Positions 1 to 9,434 of a stretch of 64,000 nucleotides of DNA are shown in pieces. The notes under the pieces were generated by a model. That model searched no databases and had not been told where the DNA came from. It saw only the letters and a list, made by a program, of their open reading frames with translations. A program made the position numbers and the translations under genes. This DNA comes from Pollutimonas sp963706785 (GTDB lineage Bacteria > Pseudomonadota > Gammaproteobacteria > Burkholderiales > Burkholderiaceae_B). The stretch's first letter is position 1, and each line of letters starts with the position of its first letter. The stretch is from positions 62,001 through 126,000 of the forward strand of contig CAVPNJ010000001.1 in NCBI GenBank assembly GCA_963706785.1, read 5' to 3'.

Positions 1-547
1 GTACAAAAATCGTTGTGAGGCGTTCGCCTAAAAAAGCTTTCATGGCCGCCAAAATGCGCAGTTTGTCCTCGACCATGACGTAGTGCCGGCCCGGGTGGCG
101 CGTCATAACGGCATCCAACATCTTTTCTTTGTGTATATAGACGAGGACACGGCCTTGTACGGCGTCCCACAAGCCGGAGCGCCGAATCTTGCGCGGCTGG
201 AACACCACGTCGCCGTCGGACAAGATGACGGTTGTCCCCCACTGGTGCGCTCGCGCCAGCGCATCAAAAGCACCGGTAAAAAGACGTCTGGAGAATGGAT
301 ACTCCAGTAGAAAGTCGGACATCTGAAGCATGCTGACATCATCCATTCTGTCGAGCCGATAGCATTGCAGCGCGCCGAGGTAATCGGTGTATCCCAATTC
401 GGTGCGCAGGGCCTCCAAGATCTTCCAATAGCGCGCGGCGCTTTCGCGGCCAAAGTTCCGGGTCAGGTGCTGCGCGAGATCGACAGTAACGCTATCGTTA
501 TCGAGCAGGGTATTGTCGACATCGAACAAAAGGATCAGATCATCCAT
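1..547 (-). CDS. HAD-superfamily hydrolase (partial, runs off left edge)
   Basis: This reading frame is open from an ATG at 547 to the window edge, giving 182 visible residues. HAD motif I is DVDNT at residues 9-13 (nucleophile Asp9, acid/base Asp11), motif II is ILSDGD with Ser110, the motif III lysine is in HKEK (about 140-142), and motif IV is VEDK at 159-162. HAD enzymes with this set are Mg-dependent phosphatases using a phospho-aspartate intermediate; the substrate cannot be told. The start overlaps the end of the upstream glucan-active gene by 8 bases, so the two are probably translationally coupled and co-transcribed. The C-terminus is missing only because the window ends. The HAD motifs are clear; a sugar-phosphate substrate is only a guess from the neighbour. 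Confidence 0.85.
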   Translation of the reverse strand, partial: MDDLILLFDVDNTLLDNDSVTVDLAQHLTRNFGRESAARYWKILEALRTELGYTDYLGALQCYRLDRMDDVSMLQMSDFLLEYPFSRRLFTGAFDALARAHQWGTTVILSDGDVVFQPRKIRRSGLWDAVQGRVLVYIHKEKMLDAVMTRHPGRHYVMVEDKLRILAAMKAFLGERLTTIFV

Positions 548-3500
548 GATGCCCCCTGCCTGTCCGCGGCTTTTCGGGGCTTATGGGCGCCTTATCGACC
601 TGGGTCGCTATCATTACGTGAACCTTGTGATCCAGCCCGTCGTCGATGAGCCGGATCAACGACGAAACCTGGGGTATGCCGTCAACCGACAAGTGTGTTT
701 TGGCAACAAACTGGTTTTGCTGCAGGCTAATGTAGATCTTGTAATTCGATGCGCCGAAGCGGTAATTGATCGTGAACCATTCCCAGTCAGCAGGGACGCA
801 AGGCTCAATGACGAGTGTGTTGGCTTTGCGGTGCAAGCCAAGAATCGACTCGACGATCAGCCGGTACAGCCATCCGGATGAACCCGTATACCAGGTCCAG
901 CCGCCGCGCCCGGTATGCGGCGGCAGGCCATAGACATCCGATGCGACCACATAAGGCTCGACCTTGTAACGCGATATGGATTCGGCCGTCGAACCGTGGT
1001 GGATAGGGCTGAGCATGGAAAATAATTCCCAGGCTTTTTCCCGATCGTGCAACTGGGCAAAAGCCATCGCTACCCAGACTGCGGCGTGGGTATACTGGCC
1101 TCCGTTTTCCCTTACACCTGGCACATAAGCTTTGATATAGCCGGGGTCGGGCACAGAGGTATTGAATGGCGGCGCCAATAGCTTGATCAATGCGTTGGAG
1201 CGATCTACCAGGTGTGTATGGACTGCCTGCATGGCTTGGTGGGCATGGCCGGAATCGGCCGCCGACGACAACACCGACCAACTTTGCGCAATCGAGTCGA
1301 TTTGGCATTCAGTATTCTGGGCACTGCCTAGTGGCGCACCGTTGTCGAAGTAAGCGCGGCGAAACCAGGTTCCGTCCCAACCATGCTTTTGAATATTGCC
1401 GCGTAGCAGTGCAGATTGTTCTTCGCATTCGCGAGCGAACGCCACATCACCTCTTGCTTGTGCGATAGGTGTGTATTCATCCATCACGTAGTTTAGGAAG
1501 AATGCCAGCCAAACGCTTTCGCCCTTGCCTTGCGCGCCAACTTTGTTCATACCGTCGTTCCAGTCGCCCGTTCCCATCAGCGGCAGACCGTGGGCGCCCA
1601 GGCGCAAGCCGTGGCGAATCGCCCGCACGCAATGCTCGTACAGTGTGGCGCTTTCGGCCGATTGACCGGGAAGTTCGTAATACGACTCTTCGCCAGGCTT
1701 AAGTGGGCGGCCAGTGAGAAACGGTATGTCTACATCAAGCACAGCGGTATCGCCGACCGTTGCAACGTAATGGGAGACCGCAAGGGCCAGCCACAGGAAG
1801 TCATCCGAGCAGCGGGTGCGCACGCCCCGACCCTGAGGGGGATGCCACCAATGCTGCACATCGCCTTCGAGGTATTGGCGCGAAGCGCAACGCAGGATAT
1901 GCGCGCGCACCAGGCCGGGCTGGGTATGCACCAGCGCCATAACGTCTTGCAACTGGTCGCGAAAACCGAAGGCCCCCGACGATTGATAGAAACCGGTACG
2001 TGCCCAGAGGCGGCAAGCAATCGTCTGATAAACGAGCCACCCATTGGCCAGAAAGTTCAGCGATTTGTCGCGGGTTTCGACCTGCACGGCGCCTAAGGTG
2101 CCCCTCCAGTACTCGGTGACTTGATCCAGGGCGGCATGAACTGCAGCCGGCTGTTCGAAGCGTTGAATCAGCGCCTGCGCCTCTCCCTGATTTTGACCGG
2201 CGCCCAGTTTGAAAATAATTTCGCGCTCTTGGCCGGCGCCTAGTTCAAAGGGAATTCGGATCGCGCCGCAAGGGTCGAGCACACCTCCCGCCCTGCCGCC
2301 AAGCTCGGGCCGCGTCATGGCCGTCGGCGCTTCTGGCGACCCATTTCGTCCAATAAACTCAGTTCGGTCGGCGGTCAGGGAACAATTGGCGTCGTTCGAA
2401 GTAAAAAATGCCACGTGGGCGCCGAATTCCATGCTGTACGCATTGCGGGCCGTTATGGTGCCGTTGCTCGGGTCAAGTTCGGTGCATACTTGCATCATGG
2501 TTTTTTCGCGCAAGTCGCCCAGCACCCATTCCACATAGCCTGTGGTAGAAAGACGCCTGCTGCGGCCAGAACAATTATGCAGTTTGAGCACGATGAACTT
2601 TATTGCCGCGTCGATAGCGACATAGACCCGCAGTTCAGACCTTATGCCGTCTTGTTCATGATCGAACATGCTGTAGCCAAAGCCGTGGCTGCAAACGTAC
2701 TGGCCTTTGCCACGGCATGGCCAGGGCGTGGGCGACCAAAAGCAGCCCGTTTCTTCGTCGCGCAGGTAGATGGCTTCGCCCAGCGAATCGCCTACCGGGT
2801 CGTTAGACCAAGGCGTAAGCAGAAATTCGTGCGCATTTTCGCTCCAGGTACTGGCGCAGCCGCTTTCCGACACCAGCGTACCGAAATCCGGGTTGGCCAG
2901 TACATTGACCCAAGGGGTTGGGGTGACTTGACCGGGCTCTAGGGTGATGACATACGCGGCACCGTCAGGCGTGAAGCCGCCCAGACCATTGTGAAAGCAG
3001 ACGCTTGATGCTGTCGTGCCGCGGGCCGCCACGGGGTCGTGCTGCGGTGGCATAACGGAAGGCGCTGCAAGATGCGCCGTGGTGTTGGGTAAGGCCCGTT
3101 TTGCGAACTGTGCCGGTAAGGCGCCCGCCGACTGATCAAGAACGATACGGGCCACCGTCTGCAGCAGTATGCGGTCTTCGCGCGCCAAGGCTGTATCCAG
3201 GCGTATGAATATCCCTCCCGGCCGATCAATTTGATCGGACTGGTTTTCGTTGGCGACGAGCGCCAGGACGCGCTCTTGCGCGCTTTGCCCGGCGGGCATA
3301 CCCAAACTATTGCAAATAACCAGGTCAACGGCCAGGCCGCAACTGCGCCAATAGGCATGAGCCTGCAACATCTGGCGCAGCAGGTCAATATCTGGTGGAT
3401 CATCCAATTGCAATAATACGATAGGCAAATCGCCGGAAATTGAAAAGCGCCACAAGCCAGATTGTCCACGCTCATTTTGCATGACGGTAGCAGGGTCGGC

Positions 3501-4535
3501 TCGCCATGCTGGACTGTTATAGAGAATGGCATCGGCGAGCAGGCAATACAGGCCGCAATCCACTGGCTTGATGTCAAGATCGTTCAATAGCTGTTGGTGG
3601 TGCGTGTGCGCACTCCGGAAACTGTCATCTGCCACGCTGCGCTCACTATACTTTTCAATCAACGCCAGGCAGCTTTCCCTACTGTCACCTGCACCAAAAA
3701 GATAGTAAATATCGGTCGACTGGCCGGGTTTCAAATTGACCGGGCAGCGAATTGCAACAATGGGATCCAGCACCGAACCCTGAGTGCCCGATAAGCGCTC
3801 TGTCTGCATTGCTTGCGGATTGACTGCCGTGTTGCCGCGCCCGATGAAGCGAGCCCGGTCGGTTTCGCACGAAACATTTTCCACCGCCACATCGCCGGCG
3901 ATCAGCATATGAAAAACCCAGGGTTCATCTGGGTCGGCGCCGCCTGGCCGCTTGCGGCAAAGTAATGCCCGCCGTTCACTAACGATTTCCGTCTCGATAA
4001 ACAGCTTGTTAAAGGCCGGGTGTGCGTCGTCGGTAGCAGGCGGCGCGAGGGCAACTTCGGCATAGCTGGTCAAGTCTATCAACCTGTGATCGCCGGAATG
4101 GTTGGTGATTGTTATCTTGCGTATTTCAAGATCGTCGTCGATGCTGACGGTAATATCAGTGCGCAGGGCTAGCCCGAAGGCATCGCAATATAGGGTTGCG
4201 CAGCCACCCACAAAGCTGCTTTGGTAGTGTGCGGCACCGTTGCAGACCGGTTGAAAAGCGGCAGACCAAAGCGCTTTGGTGATGAGGTCTCTAATGTAAA
4301 AAAAGACGCCCCAGTTATCACGGGTGCAATCTTCACGCCAACGCATGAGGGCGTTGTTTTTCCAACGGCTGTATCCGCCGCCTGCGCTTGTTACCATGGT
4401 GTGATAGCGCCCGTTCGACAGCAGATGCGCTACGGGCCAGGGGCCCGGATCGTAACTGGCATTGCACCCTTCCCCGCCGGCACCCTTGTTGTTGATGGAG
4501 CTAGGGCCGGTTTCCGGGGAAGAGAGCGAATGCAT
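540..4535 (-). CDS. GH94-family beta-glucan phosphorylase-like protein (C-terminal half of cyclic beta-1,2-glucan synthase type)
   Basis: A 1331-residue protein resembling the C-terminal GH94 half of cyclic beta-1,2-glucan synthases (NdvB/ChvB) and 1,2-beta-oligoglucan phosphorylases. It carries two similar beta-sandwich segments: residues about 30-300 (YDPGPWPVAHLLSNGRYH) and about 500-800 (GLGGFTPDGAAYVI). An (alpha/alpha)6 catalytic region follows at about 830-1270 with FGFRDQLQDV near 860 and GTGDWNDGM near 988, whose Asp is the general acid in this family. NdvB is roughly twice as long and has an N-terminal GT84 membrane part; none is present here. The start at 4535 has a GGAGG sequence 8 bases upstream, so this is a complete stand-alone gene rather than a broken NdvB. 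The family phosphorolyses or remodels beta-1,2-glucan; stand-alone forms are often cytoplasmic phosphorylases. Substrate is inferred. It overlaps the downstream HAD gene. Confidence 0.85.
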   Translation of the reverse strand: MHSLSSPETGPSSINNKGAGGEGCNASYDPGPWPVAHLLSNGRYHTMVTSAGGGYSRWKNNALMRWREDCTRDNWGVFFYIRDLITKALWSAAFQPVCNGAAHYQSSFVGGCATLYCDAFGLALRTDITVSIDDDLEIRKITITNHSGDHRLIDLTSYAEVALAPPATDDAHPAFNKLFIETEIVSERRALLCRKRPGGADPDEPWVFHMLIAGDVAVENVSCETDRARFIGRGNTAVNPQAMQTERLSGTQGSVLDPIVAIRCPVNLKPGQSTDIYYLFGAGDSRESCLALIEKYSERSVADDSFRSAHTHHQQLLNDLDIKPVDCGLYCLLADAILYNSPAWRADPATVMQNERGQSGLWRFSISGDLPIVLLQLDDPPDIDLLRQMLQAHAYWRSCGLAVDLVICNSLGMPAGQSAQERVLALVANENQSDQIDRPGGIFIRLDTALAREDRILLQTVARIVLDQSAGALPAQFAKRALPNTTAHLAAPSVMPPQHDPVAARGTTASSVCFHNGLGGFTPDGAAYVITLEPGQVTPTPWVNVLANPDFGTLVSESGCASTWSENAHEFLLTPWSNDPVGDSLGEAIYLRDEETGCFWSPTPWPCRGKGQYVCSHGFGYSMFDHEQDGIRSELRVYVAIDAAIKFIVLKLHNCSGRSRRLSTTGYVEWVLGDLREKTMMQVCTELDPSNGTITARNAYSMEFGAHVAFFTSNDANCSLTADRTEFIGRNGSPEAPTAMTRPELGGRAGGVLDPCGAIRIPFELGAGQEREIIFKLGAGQNQGEAQALIQRFEQPAAVHAALDQVTEYWRGTLGAVQVETRDKSLNFLANGWLVYQTIACRLWARTGFYQSSGAFGFRDQLQDVMALVHTQPGLVRAHILRCASRQYLEGDVQHWWHPPQGRGVRTRCSDDFLWLALAVSHYVATVGDTAVLDVDIPFLTGRPLKPGEESYYELPGQSAESATLYEHCVRAIRHGLRLGAHGLPLMGTGDWNDGMNKVGAQGKGESVWLAFFLNYVMDEYTPIAQARGDVAFARECEEQSALLRGNIQKHGWDGTWFRRAYFDNGAPLGSAQNTECQIDSIAQSWSVLSSAADSGHAHQAMQAVHTHLVDRSNALIKLLAPPFNTSVPDPGYIKAYVPGVRENGGQYTHAAVWVAMAFAQLHDREKAWELFSMLSPIHHGSTAESISRYKVEPYVVASDVYGLPPHTGRGGWTWYTGSSGWLYRLIVESILGLHRKANTLVIEPCVPADWEWFTINYRFGASNYKIYISLQQNQFVAKTHLSVDGIPQVSSLIRLIDDGLDHKVHVMIATQVDKAPISPEKPRTGRGHHG

Positions 4536-4798
4536 GACAGGTCGACCTCCAATAACGGAAAATCGCGGGGCCTGAATTTCAATGCATAAAAACAGGCCGG
4601 CTATAAATAGCAGACTACTAACGGGGCAGGAAGTTCAACAGCGATTTTCGTGCACAGGAAACGCCATGGCATTCGCCTACCTTAGAATTAAAGGGCGAAA
4701 TATTAGGCTACGCCGTCTTGTACGCGCTGAACTGCTAACTAATTTGCCGCGCCGTTTTTTCGATTGAGCAACTTGCATCTGGCACTGAAGGACAACGG

Positions 4799-5527
4799 TC
4801 AGTTGGCTGGTTCCTCCTCCCATTTTTCGGCACTTGCCCCCGCGAGGGCCCGCACTCTTTCCTGATCCCGCGCAAATTCCGCCGCAGCCCCCTCATAAAC
4901 GATACGGCCTTCGTCCAGGACATAGGCCCGGTCAGCGATTTCGACGGCGGCACGCACGTTCTGCTCGATCAGCAGCACCGACGTGCCCTCCTTACGAGTC
5001 GCCACGATAATTTTAAAAACGTCCCTGACAACCAATGGGGCGAGGCCTTGTGAAGGCTCATCCAAAAGCAGCAGTTTCGGATTAAGCAGCAAGGTTCGGG
5101 CAATTGCCAGCATCTCCTGCTCTCCTCCTGAAAGCTGGCGACCCTTATTGGCTTTGCGTTCGGCCAATTTGGGGAAGAGTTCGTATACTCGCGCTGCATT
5201 CCATGGGCCGGGCCTATCGACCGGCACCTTCAAGTTCTCTTCGACCGTGAGGTTTGAAAAAATGCGTCGGCCCTCTGGAACGAAGCCAACCCCCAGCGCG
5301 GCGATTCTATAGGGCGGCCATTGCGTGGTTTCGTGACTAAGTATGTGCACACTGCCGCTGCGCGCACGCGTAAGCCCCATGATGCTGCGCAGCGTAGTCG
5401 ATTTACCGGCACCGTTGCGACCCAGCAAGGTGACGAGCTCGCCCTCTTCCACGCTGAAGGTGACCCCGTCCAGAATATGGCTCTTATCGTAGTAAGTATG
5501 CAGATCCTGCACGTCGAGCGCTTTCAT
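4799..5527 (-). CDS. livF: Branched-chain amino acid-type ABC transporter ATP-binding protein LivF
   Basis: This 242-residue ATPase has Walker A GRNGAGKST at 36-44, signature LSGGEQE near 140 and Walker B LLLLDEPSQG near 160, with the LivF-type ending of the HAAT family. It energises import of hydrophobic amino acids or related small acids together with LivG and the LivHM permease on the inner membrane face. Its ATG shares an ATGA with the livG stop at 5524-5527, so translation is coupled. It is the last gene of the livKHMGF operon. The ligand is set by the binding protein and cannot be read from the ATPase. Confidence 0.93.
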   Translation of the reverse strand: MKALDVQDLHTYYDKSHILDGVTFSVEEGELVTLLGRNGAGKSTTLRSIMGLTRARSGSVHILSHETTQWPPYRIAALGVGFVPEGRRIFSNLTVEENLKVPVDRPGPWNAARVYELFPKLAERKANKGRQLSGGEQEMLAIARTLLLNPKLLLLDEPSQGLAPLVVRDVFKIIVATRKEGTSVLLIEQNVRAAVEIADRAYVLDEGRIVYEGAAAEFARDQERVRALAGASAEKWEEEPAN

Positions 5528-6273
5528 GCAACCCTCCCCAGATAGGCGTCCTGCACCCGTTCGCTGGCCGCAATTTCGTCGGGCGCACCCTCTTCGAGGA
5601 CAGCCCCTTCAGCAAGTACGGTAATCCGATCGGCCAGATTGAAAATCACTCGCATGTCGTGTTCTACCAGCACGATGGTCAGCGCTTGCGTCCTGTGCAA
5701 TTTACGAATAAGCATCGCCGTGCTGTAGGTTTCGCGACTGCCCATACCGGCAGTGGGTTCGTCCAGAAGCAGAATGCGCGGCTTGAGGGCCAGCGCCATC
5801 ATGATTTCAGTCGCGCGCTGGTCGCCATGCGATAGTTCGCCTACCATCCTGCGAGCGTGCTGCGTCAAGCCGCCCAGGTCCATGAGTTCATCCACGCGCT
5901 CGCGGACCTGGGCATCGTCAGCCCGGCCCAGCCATGGCTGCAGTCGCATCCCCATCGCGAGCTCAACAGGGATGCGCAAGTTTTGGCGCACGCTCAATTC
6001 GGGAAAGATCTCGGTGATCTGGAAGGTTCGGGCCATTCCCAATTCAACCCGCTTATGCGGCGCGAGCCCCGTTATATCCTGGCCGCTCAGCAGGATACGG
6101 CCAGCGGTGGGCCGGAAGAACCCACTAATCAAATTGAAAAGAGTCGTCTTCCCCGCGCCATTGGGACCGATAAGCGCCCTCAGTTCGCCGTCCTCGACCA
6201 CCATGGTGACATTGTTGACCGCAACAAGGCTTCCAAAATGCTGCGATACATTCTTGACTTCCAGCAGGCTCAT
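5524..6273 (-). CDS. livG: Branched-chain amino acid-type ABC transporter ATP-binding protein LivG
   Basis: A 249-residue ABC ATPase. The ATG at 6273 (MSLLEVKNVSQHFG) was chosen over an upstream in-frame start at 6486 because it forms an ATGA overlap with the livM stop and fits the usual LivG length of about 250. Walker A is GPNGAGKTT, the signature is the degenerate LSHGDQ typical of LivG, and Walker B is ILLLDEPTAGM. It pairs with LivF as the second nucleotide-binding domain of the transporter. Confidence 0.92.
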   Translation of the reverse strand: MSLLEVKNVSQHFGSLVAVNNVTMVVEDGELRALIGPNGAGKTTLFNLISGFFRPTAGRILLSGQDITGLAPHKRVELGMARTFQITEIFPELSVRQNLRIPVELAMGMRLQPWLGRADDAQVRERVDELMDLGGLTQHARRMVGELSHGDQRATEIMMALALKPRILLLDEPTAGMGSRETYSTAMLIRKLHRTQALTIVLVEHDMRVIFNLADRITVLAEGAVLEEGAPDEIAASERVQDAYLGRVA

Positions 6274-7220
6274 AGCAGTCTCTTTCGAACAATTCCCAGT
6301 ACTCCACGCGGAAAAAAAAGCACTATGAGCACAAAGAATATTCCGATGAAAAACATCCAGTTTTGCGTGTAGCTGGAAACGTAGTCCTGCAGGATCACAA
6401 AAATTGCCGCGCCAATCAGCGGTCCCCAGAACGATCTCATGCCGCCTACGACGGCCATGATCACGAAGTTGCCGGACAGTGTCCAATGCAATGTGCGCGG
6501 GTCCACAAAGTTATTCAGCAGCGCGTACAGCGTGCCGGCAAGGCTTGCGAAGAAGCACGAGATGACGAACGCAATCCAGATATGCATCTCTACCGGTATG
6601 CCCAGAAAGCGGGCACGCCGTTCGTTCTCGCGTATGGCAAGCAGCGTCCGCCCGAAAGGCGAACGAAGTATGAGGGCCATGACGCCCACTGATACTGCGA
6701 ATATCAGGAGCACCAAATAGTAGTAGGCTTCTGCGTTGCCCAGGATATCGATCTGGGTAAAGCCAAGATCGATAGGAAGGCGCTTCCAGCCGGTCAGGCC
6801 GTCGTCCCCGCCGGTTACAGAACTCCACCGAAAAGCGATGAAATAAAACATCTGGCCAAATGCGATGGTGACCATGGCGAAGTAAATGCCGCGCAGCTTC
6901 ACGATCAACGCGCCGACTACGGCGGCCGCAATGGTCCCCGCAAGCACGCCCACGAGAATGCTCAATGTAGTGCTGGGCGCCAAATACTTCAGCAGCATGC
7001 CAGCACCGTATGCACCGAGACCAAAGTAGGCCGCATGTCCGAAGGACAGGACGCCCGTGAATCCCAGAAGAAAGTTCACGGACATTGCCGCGAGTCCAAG
7101 CACAAGAACACGGGTCGCCAAACCGGTATAGCCGCCGACGGCGCCCATCCAGTAAGGCATGGTCAAGAGCGCAATCCACAATAGGGCGATCGCAAGTCTC
7201 TTTTGTTTGATGTCAGTCAC
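6270..7220 (-). CDS. livM: Branched-chain amino acid-type ABC transporter permease LivM
   Basis: A 316-residue hydrophobic protein with about eight to ten membrane segments and the LivM signature SFGHAAYFGLGAYG near residue 60, plus the cytoplasmic-loop motif AIRENERRARFLGI that contacts the ATPases. It forms the translocation pore with LivH in the inner membrane. Its stop overlaps the livG start by 4 bases, and its start (7220) overlaps the livH stop (7217) by 4 bases, a tightly coupled operon. Confidence 0.92.
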   Translation of the reverse strand: MTDIKQKRLAIALLWIALLTMPYWMGAVGGYTGLATRVLVLGLAAMSVNFLLGFTGVLSFGHAAYFGLGAYGAGMLLKYLAPSTTLSILVGVLAGTIAAAVVGALIVKLRGIYFAMVTIAFGQMFYFIAFRWSSVTGGDDGLTGWKRLPIDLGFTQIDILGNAEAYYYLVLLIFAVSVGVMALILRSPFGRTLLAIRENERRARFLGIPVEMHIWIAFVISCFFASLAGTLYALLNNFVDPRTLHWTLSGNFVIMAVVGGMRSFWGPLIGAAIFVILQDYVSSYTQNWMFFIGIFFVLIVLFFPRGVLGIVRKRLL

Positions 7221-8086
7221 AGGTTCATCCCCTCTTCACCGAGCAGGCCGCGCGGACGCACGAGCAGAACGAGGGCCATCATGATGTAGATGATCGCTTC
7301 AGAAGCGGACGGAACGAACACAGTCGCTATTCCGGACGCCACACCAATCAGCAATCCGCCCAGCAAGGTGCCGAACAGGCTGCCCAGACCTCCCACAATA
7401 ATGGCAACAAAGCTGGGCATGATGAGCGCGTCGCCAATGGTGGGTTGTAGCCCCAGAAGGCCCGCCGCCAGCACGCCAGCCAACCCGGCCAGATAGATAC
7501 CCAGCCCGAAGTTCAAGTTGCGCAAGATGCGTACATTCACGCCCAGCACCGACACGGTTTCAAGATCCAGCGTGCCGGCCCGTATGCGAATGCCCAGCCG
7601 GGTTCGCGTCAGGATCAGAAAGAGGCCCGCCACCGCAATAGCGACCAGCACGACCATGAATACGCGATAACCGGTCAGGAAAAAGAAATACGTACTCAAC
7701 GGCCGGGTCAGCCAATCGGGAACCCTGAAGGGCAAGCTTTGCGCTCCCCATATGTAGCGAAGCCCATCTTCGAATACATAGGCAAGCCCGAATGTGAGCA
7801 ACAGGCTGTAAAGCGGATCTCGTCCGTACAGCCTGCGTATCATCAGGCGTTCGACGAGCAGGCCCAGGATGGCAGTTAGGACGGGCGCTACGATCAGGGC
7901 GCCCCAAAACCCCAGGTAGGGAACCAACTCATAGGCGATATAAGCACCCAATGCCAAAAATCCGCCGTGGGCGAAATTGATGACACTGGTCAAATTGATG
8001 ATCAAGGAAAGCCCCAAGGCCATCAGGGCATAGAAAGCGCCAACGATCAAGCCGTTGAATACATTGAAAAGGATAAGCTCGGTCAT
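7217..8086 (-). CDS. livH: Branched-chain amino acid-type ABC transporter permease LivH
   Basis: A 289-residue membrane permease with the LivH signature INLTSVINFAHGGFLALGAY near the N-terminus and a second conserved loop at GGLGSLFGTLLGGLLIG. I prefer the ATG at 8086 (MTELILFNV) because family members begin at this point and a GGAA lies upstream; in-frame starts at 8098 and 8110 are also possible. It partners LivM. A strong inverted repeat at 8129-8167 separates it from the binding-protein gene livK. Confidence 0.9.
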   Translation of the reverse strand: MTELILFNVFNGLIVGAFYALMALGLSLIINLTSVINFAHGGFLALGAYIAYELVPYLGFWGALIVAPVLTAILGLLVERLMIRRLYGRDPLYSLLLTFGLAYVFEDGLRYIWGAQSLPFRVPDWLTRPLSTYFFFLTGYRVFMVVLVAIAVAGLFLILTRTRLGIRIRAGTLDLETVSVLGVNVRILRNLNFGLGIYLAGLAGVLAAGLLGLQPTIGDALIMPSFVAIIVGGLGSLFGTLLGGLLIGVASGIATVFVPSASEAIIYIMMALVLLVRPRGLLGEEGMNL

Positions 8087-8128
8087 GCTGTTTTCCATCG
8101 CACGATGCATATACCCATGCCGGGCACG

Positions 8129-8167
8129 AAAGAATGGGCGCCGAGCACCCGGCGGCGCCCATTCTTT
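8129..8167 (-). promoter_or_regulatory. Perfect 14-bp inverted repeat (stem-loop) between livK and livH
   Basis: AAAGAATGGGCGCC at 8129-8142 is exactly complementary to GGCGCCCATTCTTT at 8154-8167, with an 11-base loop. It starts 7 bases after the livK stop. In the RNA the stem is GC-rich at its tip and AU-rich at its base; there is no separate U-tract, so it is a partial terminator or a 3'-end protecting hairpin rather than a classical full terminator. Such elements raise binding-protein expression over that of the permeases. Confidence 0.8.
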
Positions 8168-8174
8168 ACCGCAC

Positions 8175-9434
8175 TCAGGCGGGCCAGGTCATTTTGCAAC
8201 CGGATTCCTCCACGGTTCCCGCCACGTCCTTGCCCTTGACCACTTTGTCGACATGGAACAAGTCGTCGGGCTCGCTTCCTTTCGCCTGGGCGTGGCCGAC
8301 ATACAGCGACCCTATCAGCTGATTCTGGTTGGCACGGTAGAACGGCACATCGGGCATAAGCCCCACTTCGGGAGGCAGCTCCAATCCCTGCAAGGCCTTC
8401 GCCATCTTTACCGCTTCGAGGGATTGCGCCTTGTTCGCCGCGAGAGCGCAGGTCCAAGTGCCGACGAACCCAAACCAGGTGCGCGCAGTGGGCACGCGGC
8501 CCGTCTTCTTTTTGATTGCCGCGACGAACTCATTGACATGGGGCACACCCGGTTGAATGTGGTACCACTCGGCGACCCAATCCCCGATGCGGGCCTCGGG
8601 CGGCAGGCCCTCCAGCACCTCCAGCTCGGTATTGGCCCCGGCCAAATGAATGCGCTTGTCCAAGCCAAATTGAACGGCTTGCTTGAGCGCATTGAGCAAG
8701 TCTTCGCCATTCATGAGAAAGACGATGACATCGGGGTTGGTGGCCTGCGCCTTGATCAGGTACGAAGAAAAATCGGTTGTGCCAAGGGGGGTCAAATCTT
8801 CCCCAAGTTTGGTCCCACCGAATTGCTTCAGGTTGGCGTCGTACCCCTCCTGTAGCGTATGGCCGAAGGCATAATCGGAGGTGATGAAATACATCTTCTT
8901 GCCATAGCTGTCCATCAAAGTCTTGGCGATGGCATTGGTCAACATGCGAGTCGTGTTGCAGACACGGAATACGTTCCAGTGGCAGGTGGTTCCCGTCACT
9001 GCATCGGTATGGCCGCCCGGAACCACGTGCAGCACGCCCTTCTCGTTGCTGACCTGGGCCATGGCCAACGAGAGCCCAGAATTAACGTTGCCCAGCAGGA
9101 AGTTGACTTTGTCACGATCAATAAGCTTGCGCGCTTTCTGCACCGCTGTGCCAGCATCGCCGCTCGTAGAGTCCTCGATAAGAAGCTCCGCCGGACGCCC
9201 CAGAATGCCGCCCTTGGCGTTTATTTGTTCGATCGCAAGTTGGCAGCCGGTAAGTTCATTTTTCCCGGTGGCTGCGTAAGTGCCGGTCAGCGGATTGTCC
9301 AGTCCAAGCTTTACGGACTCCTCGCCCCGCGCTTTGATGATGAAAGGTGGTGCTAGCTGCGCAAGGCCAGCAGCCGCCGCCAATTGGAGAACAGCACGGC
9401 GACTGACCGCGGCCGATTTAAATTGTGACTCCAT
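8175..9434 (-). CDS. livK: ABC transporter periplasmic substrate-binding protein (LivK/HAAT family)
   Basis: A 419-residue type I periplasmic binding protein. The N-terminus has twin arginines followed by a hydrophobic stretch (SRRAVLQLAAAAGLAQLA), which looks like a Tat signal; the mature part opens with VKLGLDNPLTGTYAATGKNE, the LivK-like ligand-site strand. It is the first gene of the livKHMGF cluster and delivers ligand to LivHM in the inner membrane. The ligand may be a branched-chain amino acid, but proteins of this group also bind amides, urea or aromatic acids, so specificity is open. Confidence 0.9.
   Translation of the reverse strand: MESQFKSAAVSRRAVLQLAAAAGLAQLAPPFIIKARGEESVKLGLDNPLTGTYAATGKNELTGCQLAIEQINAKGGILGRPAELLIEDSTSGDAGTAVQKARKLIDRDKVNFLLGNVNSGLSLAMAQVSNEKGVLHVVPGGHTDAVTGTTCHWNVFRVCNTTRMLTNAIAKTLMDSYGKKMYFITSDYAFGHTLQEGYDANLKQFGGTKLGEDLTPLGTTDFSSYLIKAQATNPDVIVFLMNGEDLLNALKQAVQFGLDKRIHLAGANTELEVLEGLPPEARIGDWVAEWYHIQPGVPHVNEFVAAIKKKTGRVPTARTWFGFVGTWTCALAANKAQSLEAVKMAKALQGLELPPEVGLMPDVPFYRANQNQLIGSLYVGHAQAKGSEPDDLFHVDKVVKGKDVAGTVEESGCKMTWPA

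Noticed and set aside
2939..3577. 212-codon frame inside the GH94 gene on the same strand in another frame
   Set aside because: It lies in a continuous GH94 coding sequence and shows no domain signature.
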